NCBI GenBank assembly: GCA_024330265.1
Contig: JANDLT010000015.1
Coordinates: forward strand, 23,568-87,567
Length of the DNA stretch: 64,000 nt
DNA from: Pyrinomonadaceae bacterium MAG19_C2-C3
GTDB taxonomy: Bacteria > Acidobacteriota > Blastocatellia > Pyrinomonadales > Pyrinomonadaceae
Reading direction: 5' to 3'
Shown: positions 25,765 through 34,800 of the stretch, piece by piece
Position numbering within the stretch: the first letter of the stretch is position 1
How the letters are laid out: each line of letters begins with the position of its first letter
The notes under the pieces: model-generated
The model's input: only the letters and a program-made list of their open reading frames with translations
The model's database searches: none
Told to the model about the DNA's origin: nothing
Position numbers and translations under genes: made by a program

Positions 25765-26700
25765 ATGCCCAACTCCACTACCAAATCCGAGAGAAAATCA
25801 TCCACTCGAACCGCGACGGCACGCCCTTCAGCTTCGGCTAAAGTATCATCCAAATCAGCGGCAACCCCCAAATCGGCTAAACCAACCAAGACGGCGATTG
25901 CTAAAAAATCGGCTTCGCGCGTTGATGCGACTACCCAAAAGCCTGCCGCCAGCAAAGCCGCCGCGCGCCCTTCCGCATCCAAAAAGCCTTCCACGTCCAA
26001 GTTGTCTTCCACGTCAAAGGTGAAGCCCGTCGCCACGAAAACGGCTAAGAACATCAACGCGAACACGAAACCGCGCTCCGGTGCGGGCGTCGCAAAAGAT
26101 GCGCCCGCGAAGGTCACGACGGCAAAAGCCGCGTCGAAAACCAAGCCCGACCCGCAAGTCTCGCACGCTCCGACGCCTGTGCCTTTTCGCCCACCGACAC
26201 GCGACGAAGCGGCGGCACTTCAAGCTTTTGAACGCGCCCGCAAAGAGTTCACAAGTGGTCATTTCGGTGAAGCCCGCGATCTGTTTCGTAAGTTAATCGA
26301 AAAGTTTTCCGGCGTCGCGGAAGTCAAAGCCCGCGCGCGAACATATCTCACCGTCACCGAAACACGTTTGCGCGGCGACAAAGCGATGCCGAAAGATTCG
26401 GAAGAACTTTATAATCGCGGCGTCGTCGAACTCAATCGCGGTGATTACGTTCTCGCACAGGAACTTTTCGAGCGTGCGTTGCGCCGCGATGCGGCGTCGC
26501 CTGCCACCGCCGCCCACGCTCACTATGGGCTGGCAGCCGCCCGCGCGCGTCTCGGCACTTCCGAAACGGCACTCGCCGCCCTCGAAAAAGCCTTGACGCT
26601 TCAACCTTCCCTACGCGCCCGCGCCCAGTACGACGCCGATTTAGCGTCGCTTCGCAGTACGCCCGAATTTGAAAACCTTGTGACTACGACGCGCGAATAA
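25765..26700 (+). CDS. TPR protein with a histone H1-like Lys/Ala/Ser/Pro N-terminus
   Basis: 311 residues in two parts. Residues 1-140 are low-complexity and highly basic (KPTKTAIAKKSASR, KKPSTSKLSSTSK), like bacterial H1-type tails that bind nucleic acid. Residues ~148-305 form TPR-like helical repeats: AALQAFERARKEFTSGHFGEA, ELYNRGVVELNRGDYVLAQE and HYGLAAARARLGTSETALA. No signal peptide. It could tether an assembly to DNA or RNA or to an acidic surface. No partner is evident. A hairpin element 41 nt after the stop may end the transcript. Confidence 0.75.
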   Translation: MPNSTTKSERKSSTRTATARPSASAKVSSKSAATPKSAKPTKTAIAKKSASRVDATTQKPAASKAAARPSASKKPSTSKLSSTSKVKPVATKTAKNINANTKPRSGAGVAKDAPAKVTTAKAASKTKPDPQVSHAPTPVPFRPPTRDEAAALQAFERARKEFTSGHFGEARDLFRKLIEKFSGVAEVKARARTYLTVTETRLRGDKAMPKDSEELYNRGVVELNRGDYVLAQELFERALRRDAASPATAAHAHYGLAAARARLGTSETALAALEKALTLQPSLRARAQYDADLASLRSTPEFENLVTTTRE

Positions 26701-26740
26701 ACTCGCGTCGTTCGGTGGTGTTCAGCAAAAATAATTTCAC

Positions 26741-26800
26741 AACGGAAGACACAAATCGCACGGATTGCCGGATGAATCTGTGCGATTTGTGTCTTCCGTT
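26741..26800. repeat. Long perfect palindrome CGGAAGACACAAATCGCAC
   Basis: Arms 26741-26765 and 26776-26800 match over 21 bp, then all but one of the next 4, with a 10-nt loop. It lies between a stop codon and yvcK. The stem is followed by ATTATCTGTTTATTC, which is weak for termination. It looks like a solo inverted-repeat element of the same size class as the other gene-less hairpins in this window. Confidence 0.8.
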
Positions 26801-26967
26801 ATTATCTGTTTATTCTTAAAAAGCCTATAAGTGCTTGGCAAGCCTTCGTCTTGTTAAGTATGATTTCAAGCCGGAGCGCGTTACAGGCGCGCGTCCCGTT
26901 CATGACCCGACACTTTCAGAGCTTTCCGGTTTCATAATCCACTTTCATAAAGGGTGTTTCAATTACC

Positions 26968-28146
26968 TTGCCAGTCTCATCATTCCAAGCCGCGAAGTTG
27001 GTCGCCATCGGCGGCGGCACGGGACTCTCAACCGTGCTTTCCGGTCTCAAAGATTTCGTCGGCGCGCCGCCCGCCACCGCTTCGCACAACGCGGCGTGGC
27101 TTGAAGACCGTCTGTTTGCCGACATCGAAGCTTCAAGCGCGGACTCTGATGTGTGGCTCGAATCGCTTTCGGCAATCGTCACCGTTTCGGACGACGGCGG
27201 CAGTTCCGGTCGTTTGCGCGACGAATTGAACATGCTCGCGCCCGGCGACATACGCAATTGCATGGTCGCGTTGTCGGAAGATTCGGCACTTCTCTCGCGG
27301 CTTTTTCAGTATCGCTTTCCCGGCGACGGTTCGCTCGGCGGGCATTCGTTCGGCAATCTTTTTCTTGCCGCCCTGACTTCCGTGACCGGAGATTTCGTCG
27401 AAGCCGTGCGCCTTTCAAGCGAGGTTCTGGCAAGCAAAGGGCGCATTTTTCCGGCGACGCTGACCGATGTTCGCCTTACCGCCGAACTCGCGGACGGTAC
27501 GATGTTGCGCGGCGAATCAATCATCGGACGCTCGCACGCTCCGATTAAAAAGCTTTCCCTCGAACCCGAACTCTGTCTGCCGCTACCGGAAACGATTGCC
27601 GCGATTCAAGCCGCCGACATCATCACCATCGGACCCGGTTCGCTCTTTACGAGCATCTTGCCGAACCTGCTGGTCGCACAAGTCGCCGCCGAAATCGGTG
27701 CGTCTCCGGCGGTCAAGATTTTCGTCTGCAACTTGATGACACAACCCGGCGAAACCGACGGCTTCTTCACGGCGCACGCCCACCTTGCCGCCGTTCACGA
27801 TTACGCCCCCGACATCCGTTTTGATTATGTACTGGTCAACAGCACTCCGATTTCCGCCGAACAGGTCGAACGCTATCGCTGGGAAGGTGGGCAACAAGTC
27901 GTCCCCGATTTATTAGATGAAGACGGTTTGCCGGACAACTTAAACGACTCCGATTGTGCCGCCTGTGACTACCGCACGCGCATCGTCGCGGTTGATGTAC
28001 TTGACGGCAACGGCAAGGTGCGTCATAGCCCGCCGAAACTGGCGCGTGCGATACTCGATTGTTACGCGCAAAGCCGCGACATCACCGCGACTACCGATGC
28101 CAACGCACACGACTTCGCACCCGATTACATGCCCGTCGCGCAGTAA
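26968..28146 (+). CDS. yvcK: YvcK/CofD-family UDP-sugar-binding regulator
   Basis: Rossmann-fold protein needed for growth on gluconeogenic substrates and for correct placement of cell-wall enzymes in other bacteria. It binds UDP-GlcNAc or UDP-Glc. Signatures: AIGGGTGLSTVLSGLK, VTVSDDGGSSGRLRDE, GDIRNCMVALS, SLGGHSFGNLFL, IGPGSLFTSILPNLLV, NLMTQPGETDGF. It starts at TTG 26968; no better start with the family N-terminus is seen. A ~20-residue insertion precedes VTVSDDGG. It is followed by glmU and glmS, the UDP-GlcNAc pathway, which fits its ligand. Confidence 0.92.
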   Translation: MPVSSFQAAKLVAIGGGTGLSTVLSGLKDFVGAPPATASHNAAWLEDRLFADIEASSADSDVWLESLSAIVTVSDDGGSSGRLRDELNMLAPGDIRNCMVALSEDSALLSRLFQYRFPGDGSLGGHSFGNLFLAALTSVTGDFVEAVRLSSEVLASKGRIFPATLTDVRLTAELADGTMLRGESIIGRSHAPIKKLSLEPELCLPLPETIAAIQAADIITIGPGSLFTSILPNLLVAQVAAEIGASPAVKIFVCNLMTQPGETDGFFTAHAHLAAVHDYAPDIRFDYVLVNSTPISAEQVERYRWEGGQQVVPDLLDEDGLPDNLNDSDCAACDYRTRIVAVDVLDGNGKVRHSPPKLARAILDCYAQSRDITATTDANAHDFAPDYMPVAQ

Positions 28147-28223
28147 TCTCAACGCGATAAATTCACCCACGATAAATTCCGGCGGCAATCACTTAAACGC
28201 GCCGCCCGACCACAAAGTTTTGT

Positions 28224-29711
28224 ATGGAATCACAAACACCGGATTCATCTTATGAAGCTTCGCGCGATGCGCCGCTTCCGCTCGACGTGCTGATTCTCGC
28301 CGCCGGACTCGGCACGCGAATGCGCTCCGGCGTCGCCAAAGTTTTACACAAACTCGGCAATCGTCCGCTCATCGCACATGTTTGCCGCACCGCCGCCGCC
28401 CTCGCGCCGCGTCATATCTACGTCGTCGTCGGACACCAAGCCGCGCAGGTCGAAGCCGCCGTGCGCGACGAACTCGGCGCGGATGCCGCCGTCACCTTCA
28501 TCACTCAAGTTCAACAACGCGGCACGGGTGATGCCGTTCTCGCGGCGCGCGAAGTTCTCGAATCAAGTCAACATCACGACTCATCTTCAACCCTGCTCGT
28601 GCTGTCCGGCGATGTGCCGTTTGTGCGCGCCGAGACACTCGGCGCACTCGTTCACCAACACCGCACGCATCGCGGGCGCGGCGCGGCGTGTACGCTTCTC
28701 TCCGTCCGGCTTGACGACCCGACCGGGTACGGGCGCATCGTGCGTGATGAGGAAAATCGTTTCAGCCGCATCGTCGAACAGAAGGATGCGACGGCGGAAG
28801 AAAAACTCATCACCGAAATCAACGCCGGGATTTATTGTTTCGAGACGCTCAAACTTTTCCCCGCTCTCGCCCGTGTCACGCCCGCCAACGCGCAGGGCGA
28901 ATACTACCTGACCGACGTTCCCGCGATTCTCCACCGCGACGGCGACGATGCAAGCATCTTCCCGCACACCGACGCCCGCGAAGTCTCCGGCATCAACACC
29001 CGCGTCGAACTCGCGGACTTTGAACGCGCCCTTCGCATACGCACCGTGCGCCGCCTAATGCTCGATTCCGGTGTCACCGTCATTGACCCTTACAACACTT
29101 ACGTTGACGCGGAAGTCGTCATCGGGCGCGACACCACGCTTCACCCGAACACGCACATCGAAGGGCGCACGCGCATCGGTGAGGATTGCGTGATTCAATC
29201 CGGCGCACGCATCGTCAACTCACGCATCGGCAGCAACGTCACGATAAAGAACAACTCGCTCATCATTGATTCGGAAATCGCCGACAACTGCACCGTCGGT
29301 CCCTTCGCCCACCTTCGCATGAACACGCGCCTCGAAGAAGACGCGCACATCGGCAACTTCGTCGAAGTCAAAAAATCGCGCATCGGGCGACGCTCGAAAG
29401 CGATGCACTTAACTTATCTTGGTGATGCCAACATAGGCGAACGCACGAACATCGGCGCGGGTACGGTGACGTGCAATTACGACGGCAAAAACAAACATCA
29501 AACGACGATTGAATCCGATGTTAAAATCGGTTCGGACACGATGCTCGTCGCTCCCGTGCGCGTCGGCGCAAACTCCGTCACCGCCGCCGGTTCAGTCGTC
29601 ACGGCGGACGTTCCCGCCAACACACTCGTTGCCGGAGTCCCCGCGAAAATTAAAAAGCATTTGCAAATTGAAGAAACCGCGCCCGCTGAAAACCAAAACG
29701 CTGGAAACTAA
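28224..29711 (+). CDS. glmU: GlmU, bifunctional GlcN-1-P acetyltransferase / GlcNAc-1-P uridylyltransferase
   Basis: Makes UDP-GlcNAc from GlcN-1-P, acetyl-CoA and UTP. The N-terminal uridylyltransferase has LILAAGLGTRMRSGVAKVLH and QQRGTGDAVLAA, with CTLLSVRLDDPTGYGRIVRD. The C-terminal left-handed beta-helix has hexapeptide repeats (VVIGRDTTLHPNTHIEGRT, IGPFAH-like), VEVKKSRIG, TYLGDANIGERTNIGAGT and CNYDGKNKHQT. Length (495) is slightly long because of the N-terminal ~20 residues and a Thr/Ala-rich insertion. It sits 77 nt after yvcK and 100 nt before glmS. Confidence 0.97.
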   Translation: MESQTPDSSYEASRDAPLPLDVLILAAGLGTRMRSGVAKVLHKLGNRPLIAHVCRTAAALAPRHIYVVVGHQAAQVEAAVRDELGADAAVTFITQVQQRGTGDAVLAAREVLESSQHHDSSSTLLVLSGDVPFVRAETLGALVHQHRTHRGRGAACTLLSVRLDDPTGYGRIVRDEENRFSRIVEQKDATAEEKLITEINAGIYCFETLKLFPALARVTPANAQGEYYLTDVPAILHRDGDDASIFPHTDAREVSGINTRVELADFERALRIRTVRRLMLDSGVTVIDPYNTYVDAEVVIGRDTTLHPNTHIEGRTRIGEDCVIQSGARIVNSRIGSNVTIKNNSLIIDSEIADNCTVGPFAHLRMNTRLEEDAHIGNFVEVKKSRIGRRSKAMHLTYLGDANIGERTNIGAGTVTCNYDGKNKHQTTIESDVKIGSDTMLVAPVRVGANSVTAAGSVVTADVPANTLVAGVPAKIKKHLQIEETAPAENQNAGN

Positions 29712-29811
29712 ATTAAGCGCGGGATTCCCACTTTTATACTCTCCTCATTGGTTTCGATTTTTCGCTTCAACTTTTCTTTCATAAAAACAAACATAAGGAA
29801 CTATAAAAATC

Positions 29812-31671
29812 ATGTGCGGTATTGTCGGCTACGTCGGAGATAAACAGGTCACGCCTTTGCTCATCGAAGGCTTACGCAAACTAGAATATCGCGGCTATGA
29901 CTCGGCGGGCATCGCCGTCGTTGATGAGCGTCACACGCTCGACGTGCGCCGCGCCGAAGGCAAACTTCGCAACCTCGAAGAAGCCGTCCGTGTGCATCCG
30001 CTCGACGGCACGTTCGGCATCGGACATACACGTTGGGCGACGCACGGACGACCCACGGAAGAAAACGCCCACCCGCACCGCGATTGCACCGGGCGCGTCG
30101 TCGTCGTTCATAATGGAATTATCGAAAACTACCTCGAACTCAAAAATCGGCTTCGCACACAAGACCACCGCTTCGTCACCGAAACCGACACCGAAGTCAT
30201 CGCCCACTTAATCGAAGAACATCTCAAAACCAACGATGATTTTGAAGCGGCGGTGCGCGCGACCATCAAGGAACTGCGCGGCATCTTCGCCCTCTCCATC
30301 ATCTCGCCGGACGCGCCCGATACCATCATCGCCGCGCGTTTAGGTCCGCCCGTCGTCATCGGTTTGGGCGAAGGCGAATACTTCGTCGCCAGCGACATCC
30401 CGCCGATTCTCGAACACACGCGCAACGTCTTCTTTCTTGGCGACGGTGAACTCGCCGTGCTTTCAAAAGCGGGCGTCAAGGTTTCCACCTTCGACGGCGA
30501 AGAAGTTCAGCCGAACGTTCAGCGCATCACTTGGGACCCGGTGATGGCGGAAAAAGGCGGCTTCAAACACTTCATGCTCAAAGAGATTTACGAGCAACCG
30601 CGCGCCGTCCGCGACACGACGCAGAACCGTCTCTCACTCGATACAGGGCGCGTCTATCTCGAACCGATGGAGATAACCGACGAAGATTTGCGAAATGTGA
30701 CGAACATCAAAATCGCGGCGTGTGGCACGTCTTGGCACGCCGGACTCGCCGGAAAGTACATGATTGAACAACTCGCGCGCGTCTCCGTCGAAGTGGATTA
30801 CGCATCGGAGTTTCGTTACCGCGACCCTGTGATTGAAGCCAACACGTTGCTCATCGTTATCTCGCAATCCGGCGAAACCGCCGATACCATCGCCGCCCTT
30901 CGTGAGGCGAAGGGACGCGGCGCGCAAGTCCTCGCCATCTGTAATGTTCACGGTTCGATGATTACGCGCGAATCGCACGGCACGATTCTGACGCACGCCG
31001 GACCCGAAATCGGGGTCGCTTCCACCAAAGCCTTTACCGCACAAATGGTCGCCCTCTACCTCTTCGCGCTTCATCTAGGCAACCTTCGCGGCACGCTCAC
31101 CGAAGACGAATCCAAACGCCACGCTCAACAACTCGCCGAACTGCCCGTTAAGATTGAACATCTCCTAAGCAACACCGCGCACATCGAAGACCTCGCGCGT
31201 GAGTTCCACCGCGCGACGGATTTTCTGTATCTAGGACGCGGCATCAACTTCCCCGTCGCCCTCGAAGGTGCTTTGAAATTGAAAGAGATTTCTTACATCC
31301 ACGCCGAAGGTTATCCGGCGGGCGAAATGAAACACGGACCCAATGCCCTGATTGATGAAACGCTTCCCGTCGTCGTCATCAACACACGCGAGAGCGGCAA
31401 CCATGCTTCCGAACTTCGTTATGAGAAAACTCACTCGAACATCGTCGAAGTCAAAGCCCGCGAAGGCGTCATCCTAACCCTCGTCACCGAAGGCGACACC
31501 ATGAGCGCGAGCGAATCAACGCACGTCATCGAAATACCGGAAGCATCCGATGTACTCGCGCCCGTACTCTCCGTCATCCCGCTTCAACTTCTCGCTTATC
31601 ACATCGCCGTCCGGCGCGGATGCGACGTTGACCAACCGCGCAACCTTGCGAAATCCGTGACGGTCGAGTAA
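29812..31671 (+). CDS. glmS: GlmS, glucosamine-6-phosphate synthase
   Basis: Glutamine:fructose-6-phosphate amidotransferase, first enzyme of amino-sugar synthesis. N-terminal Ntn glutaminase with Cys2 after Met (MCGIVGYVG), [16 protein letters not shown] and HNGIIENY. Two SIS domains: the first with [17 protein letters not shown] and [13 protein letters not shown], the second with [21 protein letters not shown] and [13 protein letters not shown]. It ends [12 protein letters not shown], as the family does. Length (619) is standard. No glmS ribozyme was seen in the 100-nt leader. It is followed by a strong palindromic terminator. Confidence 0.98.
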   Translation: MCGIVGYVGDKQVTPLLIEGLRKLEYRGYDSAGIAVVDERHTLDVRRAEGKLRNLEEAVRVHPLDGTFGIGHTRWATHGRPTEENAHPHRDCTGRVVVVHNGIIENYLELKNRLRTQDHRFVTETDTEVIAHLIEEHLKTNDDFEAAVRATIKELRGIFALSIISPDAPDTIIAARLGPPVVIGLGEGEYFVASDIPPILEHTRNVFFLGDGELAVLSKAGVKVSTFDGEEVQPNVQRITWDPVMAEKGGFKHFMLKEIYEQPRAVRDTTQNRLSLDTGRVYLEPMEITDEDLRNVTNIKIAACGTSWHAGLAGKYMIEQLARVSVEVDYASEFRYRDPVIEANTLLIVISQSGETADTIAALREAKGRGAQVLAICNVHGSMITRESHGTILTHAGPEIGVASTKAFTAQMVALYLFALHLGNLRGTLTEDESKRHAQQLAELPVKIEHLLSNTAHIEDLAREFHRATDFLYLGRGINFPVALEGALKLKEISYIHAEGYPAGEMKHGPNALIDETLPVVVINTRESGNHASELRYEKTHSNIVEVKAREGVILTLVTEGDTMSASESTHVIEIPEASDVLAPVLSVIPLQLLAYHIAVRRGCDVDQPRNLAKSVTVE

Positions 31672-31734
31672 GTGCGCTCACTCCCGCCATCGCGGTTCTG
31701 ACCCGTAGTCCACGCAACGCAAATCGCTATAACA

Positions 31735-31774
31735 ATCATCGGGGGCGGCAGAAGTTTCTGCCGCCCCCGATGAT
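31735..31774. terminator. Palindromic terminator between convergent glmS and the large secreted protein
   Basis: A perfect 19-bp inverted repeat (31735-31753 with 31756-31774, GGGGGCGGCAGAA core) has only two bases at its centre. The T-tract is weak on both sides, but the stem is placed centrally between two converging stop codons at 31671 and 31828. Confidence 0.75.
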
Positions 31775-31827
31775 CCTTGTAATCAACTGTATGTGTTGAA
31801 AAGTACATGCAGTCCGACGATGCGCGG

Positions 31828-34800
31828 TTACGGCGTAATGGACAGGGACGCGCTCTTGATGGCACTGCCGCCAATCATTGTTCTAATCGTCACGCTTTGG
31901 CTGCGCGTCACACCACTCGTGTTGATGGTGAAAGTTCCCACCGTGTCGCCTTCGGCAATCGTGATGCTACTGAGCGCAGGTTGCGCGATTGCCGCATTGT
32001 TCGACGATAGCGCGACGGTGACGCCGCCCAGTGACGCCGCACACTTGAGTGTCACCGTCGCGGTGACGGAGTTGCCGCCTTTGACCGAGTTCGGTGTTAG
32101 CACAAGCGATTGTGCTGCAATCGGCGTTACCCTCAAAGCGCGGCTTAACGTCGTGCTGCCGCGTGTCGCCGTGACGATGCGTTGCTCGATAGAATCAACC
32201 ATCCGCGTTGTAATCGAGAACGTCTGGCGGGTCGTCCCGGCAGGGAAAAAGACACTCGTCGGCACGCTTGCCGCCGGATGCGAGTTCGTCAGGGTGACAA
32301 ACCCGCCGCCCGCCGGAGCGGGAGCCGTCAGCGTCAGCGTGCCGGTCGCCGTCAAGCAGCTTGGAATCGAGATGCTGAAAGCGAGTGAGCGGAGGTTGGC
32401 GGTGACGGCGGTGACCGTCATGGCAACACTCGCCGTGTCCATTCCGCCGTTGCCGTCCGAGATGGTGTAGGTGAACGAATCTGTGCCGACGAAGTCCAGA
32501 TTCGGCATATACGTCAGCCCCGTGCCGCCGCCCGTGATGGCGACCGAACCGTTCGCGCCTTGCGTGACGGCGGTGATGGTGAGCGTGTCGCCTTCGATGT
32601 CCGAGTCGTTTGCCAAGACGTTAATCGCTTTCGGGACGCTTTCACTCGCCACCGACGCACTATCATCAACCGCATCGGGATCGTCGTTGACGGCGTTGAC
32701 GGTAATCTGAACCGTCGCCGTGTTCGAGTCTTCCGTACCGTCCGAGACTTTGTAGGTGAACGAATCCATGCCGTTGAAGTTGGCAGACGGCGTGTAGTCG
32801 AACGAGCCGTCGGGGTTGAAGGTGAACGAGGCGGCGTTTGCCGGAGACATCACGAGCATCGCGGTCAGCGAATCGTTTTCGCCGTCCATATCGTTGGTGA
32901 TAACGCCGGGCGCGGCGACATTGAGCGTCAAATCTTCGTTCACGCTGTAGGAATCGTCCGAAGCAGTCGGCGCAGTGTTCGCCACTTCGTATTCATCCGA
33001 GCCGATGTCGGGTGTGGTGGCGTTGCGCGTCTGGTCGTCGAAGTCGGTGGTGATTCCGGCGACTGGTGTGCCGGTGTTTGAAACAAGCGGATTGCCCGCC
33101 GCGACGATGTGCAAATCGCCGATGGTCGGGTCAACGAACATCGCGGTCGTGAAATTGCCGCTCGCGTTGCCCGCGTTTGAATTGGCATCGCCGCCGGTTG
33201 AGGTTTGCCACGCGGCGAAGGAGACGGGCGTTCCGTTTGAACTTGTGCCGAAGTCCATAAAGTCCGCCGCCGCCGTCGCGCCCGTGCCGACGAACAAGTT
33301 GTAGTTGGACGAGAACGAGCCGTCGCTGCTTTGGTTGCCCGCCGCGAAGTGGCTGCCGGTGCCGCCCGTGCGGTTGTTGAAGCAGATGTTGTTGCGCGAG
33401 GTGTGCGCCGATGTTGCGCCCGCGCCTCGCAGACAAGCCCACGTTTTGCTTACTCCGCTTGCCGTGCCACCGATCAGCACGGAGTTGTAATAGGCATTGA
33501 ACGTGCGGTTGCTGCCGCTGCCGCTCTCGCGGATGCCGAAGATTTCCGCGTTGCCAGCGACGGAAGGGATAAGGGTAATCTGGTTGTTGACGAGCGTCGC
33601 CGAGTGATTGCTAGAGCCGGAATAACTGATGCCTACCAAAAGAAAATTATCCGCCGGAAATGAGTGGATGCGGTTGCGCTCGACGATGGCATTGACCACT
33701 CTGTCCAGTTGAATCCCGATTACGCCGTTGCTCGAATCGAGGTTGCGGATGGTGTTTTGGGTAATCGTGTTCGTGCCTTCGCTGTTGTTGAACAGGATGC
33801 CCCTCAAGAAGTCCGTTCGTGCCGCCGTCTGGTAGATGTTGTTGCCCGAAATCGTCCACGACTCGTTGTTGCCCAGAGGGGTTTGGGAAATCACGATGCC
33901 TATGTTGGCAAAGTTGAACAGCTCGTTGTTCGAGATGGTGTTGCCGGAGTTAAAAACACCGGAGGGGGCTGACGCCGCTTGCGACAAGACAAGGTTGGAC
34001 GGCACACCCGCCGCATCGCTGCGGTCGCGGATTTGATTATCCGTGATGGTGTTGTTGTCGTTGCCGGTGGTCGTGCCGACGCTGAAAAAGACTACGCCGT
34101 TGCTCGTCGTCGCGCCTTCGATGATGGAACTGCGGACGGTGTTATCCGAAGCGTCATTGATAAACGTGAACGTCGGGTTCTGCGTGTCCGTGTTGCGGAA
34201 AGTCAGAAAGCGTCCCGCGTTATTGAAACCGTTAACGCTAACGCCGTCTGCGCCGTTCAAGCCGTTGGCGGTTGCCCCGTTGTCGAATCGCCCGTCAATC
34301 GTTACTCGGTCTGCGCCGTTCAAGCGAATCATTCCATTGGCGACGTTGCCGGAAATCAACTTCATCGTGCCGTCTGCCGGTTGAATCGTCAGCGTGTAAT
34401 TGCCCGCGCCCGATTCGAGGAACTGGTTAAGTCCGTGCGTGCCGTCTTCGGTCAGATCGCCCGTGATGTTGGCGGTGATGTTGCCGGTGACGGTTGAAGC
34501 GTTGATGGCGGCGAACAAGCCGTTCGCGCCGGTCAAGCTGTCGTAATCGCCGCCCGCGCCGACGGTCTTTGTGCCGCTGATTGGCGGCGGCGGATTGACG
34601 GTGAGCATAAAACTCGCGTCGGTGAAATCGCCGCAGTCGTCGGTGGCGCGAATGGTGATGGTGTGCGTTCCGACGGGCGCGGCGTTGCCGATGGAAACCA
34701 TGCCCGCGCCGTCAACCGAGATTGTTCCGGTATATGTGCCTTGCGATTGCACGGCGACGGTTTGAATCGTACCGTTGTCCGAAACGGTTGCCGGATTGAC

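Noticed and set aside
29712..29811. glmS ribozyme/riboswitch
   Set aside because: The 100-nt leader shows no conserved ribozyme core.
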